From Roseibium aggregatum (GTDB taxonomy: Bacteria; Pseudomonadota; Alphaproteobacteria; Rhizobiales; Stappiaceae), in assembly GCF_014692675.1 (NCBI RefSeq), contig NZ_JABFCZ010000003.1, positions 124,001 to 188,000 on the forward strand: DNA of 64,000 nucleotides, read 5' to 3'. Shown piece by piece: positions 33,417 through 43,015 of the stretch. A model generated the notes under the pieces. It saw only the letters and a list, made by a program, of their open reading frames with translations. It was not told where the DNA came from and made no database searches. Within the stretch, counting starts at the first letter, position 1, and each line of letters starts with the position of its first letter. The translations under genes were made by a program, and so were the position numbers.

Positions 33417-36393
33417 AGAGAATGCGGCGATCCTCTGCGACCGGTTGACGGTTATCCCCCGGGCGCTGGAGCCTGAGCGGGCCGGCCTGTTTCTGGATGA
33501 TCTTCTGGAGAAGGCCGACCGGAGCGAGGAGGCTGCCGGTCTGCGGGCGTTGCTGGACGCCCGTGACGACGTTCGCACCTGTATCCTCGGCATTTTCGCG
33601 AATTCCGCCTATCTGCGCGACCTGATGCTTGCCGATCCGGTGCGGCTGATCCGGATCCTGAACGATCCGCCGGAAGTGCGTATCGCCCGCCTGATCGAAG
33701 GCGCACGCACCGCTGCCGCGGAAACCGAAGCCGATCTGATGCGCGACCTGCGCCACCTGAAACACGACCTGGCCCTGACGCTCGGGATCGCCGACATCGG
33801 CGGCGCCATCGGCCTCGATCAGGTGACCGGCGCGCTTGCCGGGTTTGCCGATGCGGCGCTGACCGCCTGTATCCGCTTCTGCCTGACCGATCTCGCGGCA
33901 AAAGGCAAATTCGAGCCGAAAGACCCCGAACATCCGGAAGTGGACTCCGGTTTCATCGTTCTCGCCATGGGCAAGCATGGCGCCAACGAGCTGAATTACT
34001 CTTCCGATATCGACCTGATCGTTCTCTACGACCCTTACAAGGCGCCGATCGCCGGCAATGCGGAAGCGCCGGTGGAATTCGTGCGCCTGACCCGGCGGCT
34101 GGTGAAGATGATGCAGGACCGCACCGCCGATGGTTACATCTTCCGCACCGACCTGCGCCTGCGTCCCGACCCGGGCGCCACACCGCTTGCCATGTCGGTG
34201 CCGGCGGCCTTGTCCTATTACGAATCCCTCGGCCAGAACTGGGAGCGGGCGGCGCTGATCAAGGCGCGCCCCTGTGCCGGCGATATCCCCGCCGGCGAGG
34301 CGTTCCTGAAGGAGATCGTCCCCTTCATCTGGCGCAAGTATCTCGATTTCGCAGCCATTGCAGATGTGCAGTCGATCAAGCGCCAGATCCACATGCACAA
34401 GGGCCACGGCAAGATCGCCGTTGCCGGCCACAACGTGAAGCTCGGCCGCGGCGGCATCCGCGAAGTCGAATTCTTCGTCCAGACCCAGCAGCTCATTGCC
34501 GGCGGCCGCAATCCGGCGCTGCGCGGCCGGCGGACGCTCGACATGCTCGACGGTCTGCTGGAGGCCGGCTGGATCAAGGAGGACGCCCGCGACGAACTCA
34601 ACGAGGCCTATGTCTTCCTGCGCTCTGTCGAACACCGCATCCAGATGCTCAACGATGAGCAGACCCAGTTGCTGCCCAAGGACAACGAAGGCCTGACCAA
34701 GGTCGCCTTTCTGATGGGCTTTGAAACCCTAGGGGCGTTCGAGGAAGCTCTCTTAAAGCGGCTGCAGACCGTACAGGGCCACTATGCCGGCCTGTTCGAA
34801 GACGAACCGGAACTGGCCTCCAACCTGGGCAATCTGGTCTTTACCGGCGACGACCACGACCCGGACACGCTGGAGACGCTCTCACAGCTCGGCTACAAGC
34901 AGCCGTCGGAGGCGGCCAATATCATCAAGTCCTGGCATTTCGGCCGTTATCCGGCGACCCGCTCCACCAAGGCGCGCGAACGGCTGACCGAACTGCACCC
35001 GGTGCTGATCACGGCACTTGCGGAGACCGACAACGCGGATGCGGCGCTGAGGGCCTTCGACAGTTTTCTAGGGAAACTGCCGGCGGGCGTGCAGCTCTTT
35101 TCCCTGCTCAAGTCCAACCCGCAACTCCTGACCCTGCTTGCCACGGTGATGGGCTCCGCGCCGCGCCTGGCGGAAACCGTGTCGCGCCGGATCCATGTGC
35201 TCGACACGGTGCTCGATCCGGCCTTCTTCGGCGCCATGCCGAGTGTCGACGAATTCCGCGAAGGTCTGGACCGGACCCTGGCCCTGGCGCGTTACTACGA
35301 GGAGGCGCTCGACCGCGCGCGGATCTTCGCCCAGGAACAGCAGTTCCTGATCGGCCTCAGGCTCATCTCCGATACGCTGGGCGCCGATAAGGTCGGTTTC
35401 GCGCTGGCCCGCCTGGCCGAAGTCGTGGTCGACCGGGTGCTGGCCCGCGTCGTCGATCACGTCGCCGAAAGCCACGGTGTGGTGCCGGGTGGAAACCACG
35501 CGGTGCTTGCCATGGGCAAGCTCGGCGGCCGGGAAATGACCGCCGCCTCCGACCTCGACCTGATCCTGCTCTACGAGGCGCCGGCCGACGCCAAGCAGTC
35601 CGATGGCGGGCGCCCTCTGGCGATCTCGCAATATTACATCCGCCTGACCCAGCGGCTGGTGACGGCGCTGAGCGCCCCGACCGCCGAGGGCAGCCTCTAT
35701 GAGGTCGATTTCCGCCTGCGCCCCTCCGGCAACGCCGGTCCGCTCGCCACCAATCTGGACGGCTTCGTCGCCTATCAGAACAAGGAGGCCTGGACCTGGG
35801 AGCACATGGCGCTGACCCGCGCCCGGGTCATCAGCAGTTCATCCCAGGCCTTCGAGGACAAGATCGACACCCTCCTGCGCGAAACCCTGGCCACCAAGCG
35901 GGACAAGGCGAAACTCGCCGACGACGTCCGCTCCATGCGCGCCCGGATCGAAAAGGAAAAGGGCACAAAAGAGGTCTGGGACCTGAAGCAGGCAGCCGGC
36001 GGACTGGTCGATATCGAGTTCCTCGCCCAGTTCCTGCAACTGGCCCATGCCCATGACCATCCGGAAGTCCTGGCCCAGGGCACGGAAGACGCCCTTGAAA
36101 ACCTGCGTGCGGCGAAGCTCCTGGAACCGGGGGACGCCGACCTGCTCCTGCAGGCGCTCCGCCTCTATCACCGCCTGACCCAGGTGCTCCGGATGGCGCT
36201 GTCGGGCAAATTCACCGCCGCCGAGGCCCCGCGCGGCGTCATCGACCTCCTCACCCGCGCCGGCGGCGCCCCAAACCTCGCCCACCTCGAACTGGAACTC
36301 GCCGATATCCAGAAATCGGTCCGGGCGAAGTTCGAGGAGATCGTCGGCAAGGTGGAGATGGGGGAGGGGGCTGAAAAGGCGTCGGGGACCTGA
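33385..36393 (+). CDS. glnE: Bifunctional glutamine synthetase adenylyltransferase/adenylyl-removing enzyme GlnE
   Basis: The 1002-residue cytoplasmic enzyme attaches AMP to, or removes it from, glutamine synthetase in response to nitrogen state and PII. Two nucleotidyltransferase domains are visible: the N-terminal adenylyl-removing one with ELNYSSDIDLIVLYD (about residue 203) and the C-terminal adenylylating one with GGREMTAASDLDLILLYE (about residue 715). GlnD/PII-uridylyl-like helical domains follow each. Length and motifs are normal. It starts inside the kinase gene, an overlap typical of this locus. Confidence 0.96.
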   Translation: MTSNQEASQAEENAAILCDRLTVIPRALEPERAGLFLDDLLEKADRSEEAAGLRALLDARDDVRTCILGIFANSAYLRDLMLADPVRLIRILNDPPEVRIARLIEGARTAAAETEADLMRDLRHLKHDLALTLGIADIGGAIGLDQVTGALAGFADAALTACIRFCLTDLAAKGKFEPKDPEHPEVDSGFIVLAMGKHGANELNYSSDIDLIVLYDPYKAPIAGNAEAPVEFVRLTRRLVKMMQDRTADGYIFRTDLRLRPDPGATPLAMSVPAALSYYESLGQNWERAALIKARPCAGDIPAGEAFLKEIVPFIWRKYLDFAAIADVQSIKRQIHMHKGHGKIAVAGHNVKLGRGGIREVEFFVQTQQLIAGGRNPALRGRRTLDMLDGLLEAGWIKEDARDELNEAYVFLRSVEHRIQMLNDEQTQLLPKDNEGLTKVAFLMGFETLGAFEEALLKRLQTVQGHYAGLFEDEPELASNLGNLVFTGDDHDPDTLETLSQLGYKQPSEAANIIKSWHFGRYPATRSTKARERLTELHPVLITALAETDNADAALRAFDSFLGKLPAGVQLFSLLKSNPQLLTLLATVMGSAPRLAETVSRRIHVLDTVLDPAFFGAMPSVDEFREGLDRTLALARYYEEALDRARIFAQEQQFLIGLRLISDTLGADKVGFALARLAEVVVDRVLARVVDHVAESHGVVPGGNHAVLAMGKLGGREMTAASDLDLILLYEAPADAKQSDGGRPLAISQYYIRLTQRLVTALSAPTAEGSLYEVDFRLRPSGNAGPLATNLDGFVAYQNKEAWTWEHMALTRARVISSSSQAFEDKIDTLLRETLATKRDKAKLADDVRSMRARIEKEKGTKEVWDLKQAAGGLVDIEFLAQFLQLAHAHDHPEVLAQGTEDALENLRAAKLLEPGDADLLLQALRLYHRLTQVLRMALSGKFTAAEAPRGVIDLLTRAGGAPNLAHLELELADIQKSVRAKFEEIVGKVEMGEGAEKASGT

Positions 36394-36400
36394 GATCCAA

Positions 36401-36516
36401 TCACCCCGCCAGCCAGGCTTCCAGCTTCTTCCCGTCCGGCAGGCCGCCCGAGTGAACCAGCTTGCGGTCAATCGCTATGCCCGGGGTGGACATCACGCCG
36501 GCCATGGCGATGGCGC
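36401..36516 (-). pseudogene. Remnant of a thioredoxin-like (TM0996/MTH895 type) protein
   Basis: The reverse strand reads AIAMAGVMSTPGIAIDRKLV and then HSGGLPDGKKLEAWLAG before a TGA at 36401-36403. The VMSTPGIAID cis-proline strand and the final helix are the C-terminal part of small thioredoxin/glutaredoxin-like proteins. The N-terminal half with the CxxC site is missing: upstream the frame runs into the end of the kinase gene at 36517. No start codon with a binding site is present, so this is a broken gene squeezed between glnE and pleC. Confidence 0.6.
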
Positions 36517-38901
36517 TCAGAGCAGTTCCGCTTGCGCCGGAACGGAGGTGCTGGAGGCCGCCAGGGTGAAGCTGACGGTCGTGCCCTTGGAGACTTCGGA
36601 AGCAATCTCCAGTTCGCCACCGTGCAGCTCGATCAGCGAGCGGGCGATGGCGAGGCCGAGGCCGGAGCCCTTGTGGGACTTGGTGAACTGGTTTTCCACC
36701 TGGACGAACGGTTTGGCGAGGCGCTCGATGTCGGCTTCGGCAATGCCGATACCGGTGTCCTCGATGGTAAAGCGGATCCGTTCGTCGGTCTGTTCGGCGG
36801 TCAGCGCCACCATGCCGCTTTCCGGGGTGAACTTGACCGCGTTGGCGAGCAGGTTGAGCAGGATCTGCTTCAGCGCCCGGCGGTCGCCGCGAACCGTCAG
36901 GTCCTCTGCCACGTCGCAGCTGACCGTGATCGCCTTTTCGGCTGCGGCGGCGGTGATGATCCGGGCCGCATCGGCGGCTGCCTCGGCCGCATTGATATCC
37001 TCGGCGGCAATGGACATGCGTCCGGCCTCGATCTTCGACATATCGAGAATGTCATTGATCACATTGAGGAGATGCGTGCCGCTTTCGTGAATGTCGCGGC
37101 TGTATTCGGCGTAGCGCTCGCCGCCGAGCGGGCCGAACATTTCCTGGGTCATGATGTCGGAGAAGCCGATGATCGCGTTGAGCGGGGTTCGCAGTTCGTG
37201 CGAGATATTGGCCAGGAATTCCGACTTCGCCTTGTTGGCCTCTTCCGCCTTGGTCTTTTCGTGGGCGTATTTGTCGGCCAGTTCGACAAGCTGCTGCGCC
37301 TGGACTTCGAGCGTCTGCCGGGACTTGCGCAGGTCGGTGATCGTCGCCTTCAGCTTGCGCTCGCTGTCCATCAGCTTTTCTTCGTGGCGCTTGAGCGCGG
37401 TGATGTCGGTACCGACGGAAACGAAGCCGCCGTCCTTGGTGCGGCGCTCGGAAATCTGCAGCCAGCGGCCGTCATCGAGCTGGACCTCGTAGCTGCCGTC
37501 GGCCGTTCCGTCCCGCTGGCTGACGGTCATCGCCTGCGGCGCGATCTGGGTGTTGGCCGCGGCGCTCATCACGTCCTGATAGGGCGTGCCCGGCTTGATG
37601 ACGTTCGCCGGCAGGCCGTGCAGGGCCTGGTAATTGGAATTGCAGATCACCAGCTCGTTGCGGGCGTTCCACAAGACGAAGGCTTCGGAAATGGTCTCGA
37701 TGGCATCGCGCAGGCGCAGGTCCGCGGTGCGGCTCTGTTCGGCGAGTTCATGCTGCTCGGTGACGTCGATGCAGATGCCGATCAGGTGCGGTTCGCTGCG
37801 CCCCGGCTCGCGCTGGATTTCGCCGCGGGCGCGCAGCCACACCCAATTGCCGTCCTGATGGCGCATGCGGAACATCTGGTCGATCATGGTCTCGCCGCTC
37901 TGCAGCAGGTGCTCGGCCAGGGCCAGCAGATCGACGTCGTCCGGGTGGGCGATCGCGTTGACTTCGGAAAAGCTCAGGATGTCGTCCTTGGGCTCGCGCC
38001 CGAGCAACTCGTAAAGCGAGGCGGACCAGAACATCCGGCCGCGCGACAGGTCCCAGTCGAACAGGCCGCAGCGGCCGTGGGTCAGGGCGGTGTCGATCCG
38101 GCCCCTGGTCGCCGCATACATCTCGTCGGCCTGTTCGGCGCGGGTGGCCTGGGCGAAGAAGGCGTAGATCAGGACCAGTAGAACGGAGGCGGTGCCGACG
38201 AACAGCGTCACATTGGCCGACACGTCCGCATGCCAGTCGGCGTAGATGTCCTCTTCCGGCTGCAGCACGGCAATCATGCCGAGGCGGCCGTCCAGGTGAT
38301 GCACCGTGGCCATCGTGTCCTCGCCGACACCGCTTCTCAGGAGCGCGGCCTTCACGGTAAGCACGCCTGCGCGGGCGCCGAACACGGTGAGCGGCTGCGA
38401 CGCGCTGAAGATGTCGGTGATCTGCATCCCTTCGAGCATCGGCTGCAGCGGCGCGCTGGCGACGATGGTGCCGTCCTTGTCGGCGACGAGGATGGTGCGT
38501 CCGTTGCTGGTGGCCCCGGCCGGCAGGCTGTCGGCCAGCACGCGCTGCAGCGCCGAGCGGTAGCCGAGTTCGGGAAGGTTGGTTTCCTCGCTGGCCAGGT
38601 GAGAGGAGATCACGGTGGCGGTCAGGGCGATTTCGTCGCGTGCCTGACGTTCGGTCGCCTGATGGTCGTAATAGAGCTCAAGGCTCCGGTAGACCGCCAG
38701 GCTGGCGATGAAGACCAGGCAGAGGGCCGGGATCAGCCGGCGCATGAACGGTTCGGACCGCAGCAGGCGCTGATAGGTGGGTTCGGCGAGCAGGCGCAGG
38801 TGGCCGGTCAGCGATTTGCGGTCGCCGTTCTGGCCAAGAAGCTGTCCCCTGATTTGGGCAAGGCGTCGCATGGACGCGCTGCCGGCAAATGCCCGCGCCA
38901 T
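36517..38901 (-). CDS. pleC: PleC/PdhS-type PAS sensor histidine kinase
   Basis: The 794-residue protein has two membrane helices (about residues 54-72 and 228-250) around a periplasmic domain, then two PAS domains (about 270-390 and 405-510) and a coiled coil. The kinase core has His568 in FLANISHELRTPLNAIIGFSDIM. The sequence after the His (EMFGPLGGERYAEYSRDIHESGTHLLNVINDILDMSKIEAG) is characteristic of the DivJ/PleC/PdhS group controlling DivK and cell polarity. ATPase motifs LLANAVKF, DTGIGIAE and GSGLGLAI are intact. Position after glnE matches pleC of Sinorhizobium. The exact paralogue is inferred. Confidence 0.8.
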   Translation of the reverse strand: MARAFAGSASMRRLAQIRGQLLGQNGDRKSLTGHLRLLAEPTYQRLLRSEPFMRRLIPALCLVFIASLAVYRSLELYYDHQATERQARDEIALTATVISSHLASEETNLPELGYRSALQRVLADSLPAGATSNGRTILVADKDGTIVASAPLQPMLEGMQITDIFSASQPLTVFGARAGVLTVKAALLRSGVGEDTMATVHHLDGRLGMIAVLQPEEDIYADWHADVSANVTLFVGTASVLLVLIYAFFAQATRAEQADEMYAATRGRIDTALTHGRCGLFDWDLSRGRMFWSASLYELLGREPKDDILSFSEVNAIAHPDDVDLLALAEHLLQSGETMIDQMFRMRHQDGNWVWLRARGEIQREPGRSEPHLIGICIDVTEQHELAEQSRTADLRLRDAIETISEAFVLWNARNELVICNSNYQALHGLPANVIKPGTPYQDVMSAAANTQIAPQAMTVSQRDGTADGSYEVQLDDGRWLQISERRTKDGGFVSVGTDITALKRHEEKLMDSERKLKATITDLRKSRQTLEVQAQQLVELADKYAHEKTKAEEANKAKSEFLANISHELRTPLNAIIGFSDIMTQEMFGPLGGERYAEYSRDIHESGTHLLNVINDILDMSKIEAGRMSIAAEDINAAEAAADAARIITAAAAEKAITVSCDVAEDLTVRGDRRALKQILLNLLANAVKFTPESGMVALTAEQTDERIRFTIEDTGIGIAEADIERLAKPFVQVENQFTKSHKGSGLGLAIARSLIELHGGELEIASEVSKGTTVSFTLAASSTSVPAQAELL

Positions 38902-39016
38902 CGGAAAGGTGTCCCGAATGTTTGTGATTTCCCCGTTCAGGCGAATTCTGTCGCCCGAATCACTTTCATTTGAATCCAGCTTTCGGGATTTGTCCAGAGG
39001 CTTTGAAGAAAAAAAT

Positions 39017-39055
39017 GGTTAACGGATCAAGCAGTTGAACGGCTTTACGTTAACC
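39017..39055. promoter_or_regulatory. GTTAAC inverted pair upstream of pleC
   Basis: GGTTAACG and CGTTAACC form 8-base arms 23 bases apart, about 115-155 bases before the pleC start. On the reverse strand one arm reads TTAACCAT, a CtrA half-site form in Caulobacter. Alternatively this could be a weak hairpin ending transcripts, since four T residues follow on the plus strand. The call is tentative. Confidence 0.3.
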
Positions 39056-39060
39056 TTTTC

Positions 39061-39223
39061 CAGTCACCCGGATCTGAAGTTCGTCTTACTTCTCAGTTAG
39101 CTCAGAACGAACTTCAGATTCAAAGGTGTGACTGGCAAGTATATGCTTCTGGTGTGGTTTTCGAATTTGAAATACGCGCAGGCGGTTGCTGCAGAAACAA
39201 GGCGTATTTCAAATTCACCACAC
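39061..39223. repeat. 163-bp two-hairpin repeat element, copy 2
   Basis: This copy aligns without gaps to 31101-31263. Hairpin 1 pairs CAGTCACCC with GTGTGACTG and GGATCTGAAGTTCGT with ACGAACTTCAGATTC. Hairpin 2 pairs GGTGTGGT and GAATTTGAAATACGC with GCGTATTTCAAATTC and ACCACACC around a TTTC bulge. Compared with copy 1, at least two pairs changed on both sides (T-A to C-G at the base of hairpin 1, T-A to G-C in hairpin 2), and a G-T wobble became G-C. It lies 12 bases beyond the pepN stop and upstream of pleC. Confidence 0.88.
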
Positions 39224-39235
39224 CCGTATAGCCAA

Positions 39236-41881
39236 CTATTGCAGGCATCTGTCGGCGATATCCTGGCTGTCGCGGGACAGATTATCGGCCTCCGAGATGC
39301 GCAAAAGCGCCGCTTCCGCAAGGGCCGCACGTGCCGGTTCATAGGCGCGCCAGGAGCGGAAGCACGTCAAAAGCCGGGACGCCACCTGCGGATTGCGCGC
39401 GTCGAGCGTCAGCACATTGTCGGCGACGAAATCGAAGCCCTTGCCGTCGCTCCGGCCGAACTGGGTAGGGTTGCCCGTGGCAAAGGCGTGAATGAGGGAC
39501 CGGGCCCGGTTGGGGTTGGAAATGTCGTAAAGCGGGTCGGCGGTCAGCGCCTTGACCTTCTCCAGCCCGTCGGGGAGAGGGGCGGTGGCCTGAACCATGA
39601 ACCATTTGTCCATGGCAAGCGACATTTTCTCGTAGCGCTTGCGATAATCGCGCAGCGCCTCTTCCGCCCCGGCGAGCCCCTGATGGACCAGCACGGTCAG
39701 CGCCGCCAGCAGGTCCGTCATGTTGGTCGCGTCATGATAGCGCCGTTCGATGAGCGCTTCCGCCGTATCGGCTCCGCTCAGCGCATAATAGGACAGTGCC
39801 CGGTTGGCGAGAGCCCGCCGGCCCGCAGAGGCGGCATCCGGCGAAAACGCCGTTTCCCCTTCCGTTTCTTCTGCGAGCGTCAGGAACGTATCGGCATGGG
39901 CTCTGGCCACGGCTTCGCGCAGGGCGTTGCGGGCGCCGTGGATCGCGTCCGGATCCACGTCGCGGCCGATATCGCGGGCAATGTCGGCTTCGCCCGGAAG
40001 ATCGAGCACCTGCGCCTTGAAGGCAGGATCCAGTTCGCGGTCGGCGAGAATAGCGCCGAAAGCGGTCACCAGCGCCCCGTCCGCTTCCGGCTTGCGGCCG
40101 GCACGGATATCGGATGTCAGCTGGATCAGGTCGCGGCTGGCGAGCGACTGGACCGCCTGCCAGCGGTTGAACGGATCGCTGTCGTGGCTCGCCTGGAACA
40201 GGAGGTCGTCGGTGGTCTGGTGGAACTCGAGGCGAACCGGTGCGGAAAACCCGCGCAGCAGGGAGACCACCGGCCGGTTCGGGACGTCCGAGAAGGTCAC
40301 CTTCTGGGTTCCCTCTTCGAGCACCAGAACGTCGTCCTGCACCTTCGCGCCGGTGACCCGGCCAAGGGGCATGTCGGAGCCGTTCGGGCCGATCAGGCCG
40401 AAGCGGATCGGAATGACCGACGGATCGGCCTTGTCCTGGCCCGGCAGCGGCGGGATCGCCTGGGAGAGTTCGAGCGTCAGCTCGCGCGCCGTCTTGTCGT
40501 AATGGCTCTTGACCTCGACATGCGGCGTGCCCGCCTGGTCGTACCAGCGGGCGAACTGGCCGAGATCCGTCGCCGTTGCTTCCGAAAAGCAGGTCAGGAA
40601 GGCCTCGATGGTGGTCGCCTCGCCGTCGTGACGCTGGAAATAGAGATCGATGCCGGCGCGAAAGCCGTCGTCACCGAGCAGCGTTTTCAGCATGCGCACG
40701 ACTTCCGCGCCCTTTTCGTAGACGGTCGCCGTGTAGAAGTTGTTGATCTCCCGGTAGCTCTGCGGGCGGACCGGGTGGGCGAGCGGTCCGGCGTCCTCGG
40801 GGAACTGATGGGATTTCAGGAGCCTGATGTCGCCAATGCGCTTCACCGGCCGGGAGCGCTGGTCGGAGGAGAATTCCTGGTCGCGGAAGACGGTCAGGCC
40901 TTCCTTCAGGCACAACTGGAACCAGTCGCGGCAGGTGATGCGGTTGCCGGTCCAGTTGTGGAAGTATTCGTGGGCGATCACGGCCTCGATATTGGCGTAG
41001 TCCTGATCGGTCGCGGTCTGCGGATCGGCCAGCACGTACTTGTCGTTGAAGACATTGAGGCCCTTGTTCTCCATCGCGCCCATGTTGAAGTCGGAGACGG
41101 CGACGATGTTGAACACGTCGAGATCGTATTCGCAGCCGAACACCTCCTCGTCCCATTTCATGGAGCGCTTGAGGGAATCCATCGCCCAACCGCACCACGG
41201 CTCGCGACCGTGTTCGACATAGATCTTCAGGTCGACCTTCCGGCCCGAGCACGTGGTGAACGTGTCGGCCACATGGCCGAGATCGCCGGCGACCAGCGCA
41301 AACAGATAGGAGGGCTTGGGGAACGGGTCGTGCCAGACCGCAAAATGCCGGTCGGTGCCTTCGATGTCGCCGGCCGCCACCGGGTTGCCGTTGCCGAGCA
41401 GGACCGGGGCTTCCGACTTCCGCGCCTCGATCCGGGTGGTATAGACGGCAAGCACGTCCGGGCGGTCGAGGAAATAGGTGATCCGGCGGAAGCCTTCCGC
41501 CTCGCACTGGGTGCAATAGGTGCCGGACGAGCGGTAAAGCCCCATCAGCTCGGTATTGGCATCCGGATCGATGGTGGTGCGGATTTCCAGTTCGAACGGG
41601 TTTTCCGGCGGTTTTCTGATTTCCAGCCGGTCCGGCGTCGCCGTATAGGCGTCGTCGCTTAAGGGGAAGCCGTCAAGCGCCAGGCCTGCAAGCGCCAGCC
41701 CGTCACCGTCCAGCACCAGCGGGGTGCCGGGGGTTGTGCCTTCCTGGCGGCGTACGGACAGCCGGGCCGTGACCGTCGTTGCCTTGGGGGCAAGGCGGAA
41801 GTTGAGGTCGACCTTGTCGATCAGGTAGGGCGCGGGTGTGTAGTCGTCCAGGCGAATGACTGGGGCCGCTTCCGGGCGCAT
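39236..41881 (-). CDS. pepN: Aminopeptidase N
   Basis: The 881-residue M1 zinc metallopeptidase removes N-terminal residues from peptides in the cytoplasm. It has the substrate-recognition motif GAMENKGLNVFND (about residue 265) and the zinc site HEYFH at His304-His308, with the third ligand Glu about 18 residues later (KEGLTVFRDQEF). C-terminal alpha and beta domains complete the normal E. coli PepN length. CAGGAG lies seven bases before the ATG at 41881. The upstream open frame is a shadow. It is co-directional with the alpha/beta hydrolase gene. Confidence 0.95.
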   Translation of the reverse strand: MRPEAAPVIRLDDYTPAPYLIDKVDLNFRLAPKATTVTARLSVRRQEGTTPGTPLVLDGDGLALAGLALDGFPLSDDAYTATPDRLEIRKPPENPFELEIRTTIDPDANTELMGLYRSSGTYCTQCEAEGFRRITYFLDRPDVLAVYTTRIEARKSEAPVLLGNGNPVAAGDIEGTDRHFAVWHDPFPKPSYLFALVAGDLGHVADTFTTCSGRKVDLKIYVEHGREPWCGWAMDSLKRSMKWDEEVFGCEYDLDVFNIVAVSDFNMGAMENKGLNVFNDKYVLADPQTATDQDYANIEAVIAHEYFHNWTGNRITCRDWFQLCLKEGLTVFRDQEFSSDQRSRPVKRIGDIRLLKSHQFPEDAGPLAHPVRPQSYREINNFYTATVYEKGAEVVRMLKTLLGDDGFRAGIDLYFQRHDGEATTIEAFLTCFSEATATDLGQFARWYDQAGTPHVEVKSHYDKTARELTLELSQAIPPLPGQDKADPSVIPIRFGLIGPNGSDMPLGRVTGAKVQDDVLVLEEGTQKVTFSDVPNRPVVSLLRGFSAPVRLEFHQTTDDLLFQASHDSDPFNRWQAVQSLASRDLIQLTSDIRAGRKPEADGALVTAFGAILADRELDPAFKAQVLDLPGEADIARDIGRDVDPDAIHGARNALREAVARAHADTFLTLAEETEGETAFSPDAASAGRRALANRALSYYALSGADTAEALIERRYHDATNMTDLLAALTVLVHQGLAGAEEALRDYRKRYEKMSLAMDKWFMVQATAPLPDGLEKVKALTADPLYDISNPNRARSLIHAFATGNPTQFGRSDGKGFDFVADNVLTLDARNPQVASRLLTCFRSWRAYEPARAALAEAALLRISEADNLSRDSQDIADRCLQ

Positions 41882-41931
41882 GGGAATCTCCTGATCGGAT
41901 GAGGACAACAGAAACTGGGATACGGAGGGAC

Positions 41932-42777
41932 TTAGGCGACGCCCGGCGATGCGGCAAGGGCAAGAGCGCATAATACGGTCACCAATTCGCTTTGCGGATC
42001 GGCGAGCGGGTTGAGCACCGTGAAGTGGTCGGCGCCTTCCTGGATGTTCAAAGTGCCTGCAAGATCCGGTCCGGTCCAGGTGTCGACCAGCATCCGGCTC
42101 TGGCGCAGGAACTCGCCCGATTCGCTGCCGCCGACAACGGCGCAGAAGTGCCCGCTTTTCGGCTGCGGCCACAGGATCGGCGAGGCGTCCCGGGCCGTCT
42201 CCGCCGTCATTCCGATCGCCTTGTTGATGCTCGTTTCCACGAGCGGCTCCAGTTCGAACACGCCGGAAATGGGCATGGCGGCGGCAACGAGATCTGCGGG
42301 CAGACCGCGTTCGGTCCAGTCCGTTGCCATCAGGGCCGCCGTCAGGTGACCGCCGGCGGAGTGGCCGTAGACGAGAAGCGGCTTGCCGAAGGTATTGTAA
42401 AGATGGTCCGCAAGGTCCTGCATTTCCGCGATGATGTCGGTGACGGCGACCGCCGGACACAGGCTGTAATTGGCGGCGGCAACGTCGAACCCGTGGGCAT
42501 TCAGGCCCCGGGCCATATGGGAGAACGCGCTCTTGTCGAGAGATTGCCAGTAGCCGCCGTGGATAAACAGGGCAAGCAGGGGCTGCCTGGGTTCTGAGGA
42601 CGCGGGAAAAAGATCGTAGGTGTTGCGCGGCGCCGGCCCGTAGGGCTGGTCGAAAACAGCGTTTTCCTGTCCTTCCCGATAGGTCTCGGCGTCTTCCTGC
42701 CAGGCTTCGAAGATGGCCGGATGTTCGGGAACCCGCGCCCTGTTGTTATATTCCACTTCCATGTCGATCGTGGTCAT
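41932..42777 (-). CDS. Alpha/beta hydrolase (kynurenine formamidase/esterase-like)
   Basis: The 281-residue protein contains FIHGGYWQSLDKSAFSHMA, the oxyanion motif HGGYW seen in kynurenine formamidase-like and related esterases. The nucleophile is in VYGHSAGGHLTAAL and the late histidine in EGADHFTVLNPLAD. The reaction is probably hydrolysis of an ester or amide of a small metabolite; no kynurenine pathway gene is nearby to specify it. GGGGAGG precedes the ATG at 42777. A longer frame exists without a better site. It lies 50 bases upstream of pepN. Confidence 0.85.
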   Translation of the reverse strand: MTTIDMEVEYNNRARVPEHPAIFEAWQEDAETYREGQENAVFDQPYGPAPRNTYDLFPASSEPRQPLLALFIHGGYWQSLDKSAFSHMARGLNAHGFDVAAANYSLCPAVAVTDIIAEMQDLADHLYNTFGKPLLVYGHSAGGHLTAALMATDWTERGLPADLVAAAMPISGVFELEPLVETSINKAIGMTAETARDASPILWPQPKSGHFCAVVGGSESGEFLRQSRMLVDTWTGPDLAGTLNIQEGADHFTVLNPLADPQSELVTVLCALALAASPGVA

Positions 42778-43015
42778 TCCGTTCCTCCCCAGAAGCCGGC
42801 CTGAAGCCGGAATCCTCTTCAAACATCACCGGCGCGATCTGGCAAGCCGGAAGCGGTTCCAATGTGCGGGGAACGGCGCTGCGGCCGGATGCGGGTTTTG
42901 CCGGAAAACAGCGCGCGAAAATGTGATCGCTGCAAGAAATCACGCTTCTTTAAACGTTGTTGATGAGCCCTAGATTCAGAAATCCGTTATCACCTTCCGT
43001 AGGGGGATTTAAAGC

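Noticed and set aside
39128-41662. 844-codon open frame on the + strand
   Set aside because: It lies antisense to pepN, whose zinc and substrate motifs are intact. GC-rich DNA produces such mirror frames; the translation has no recognisable domain.
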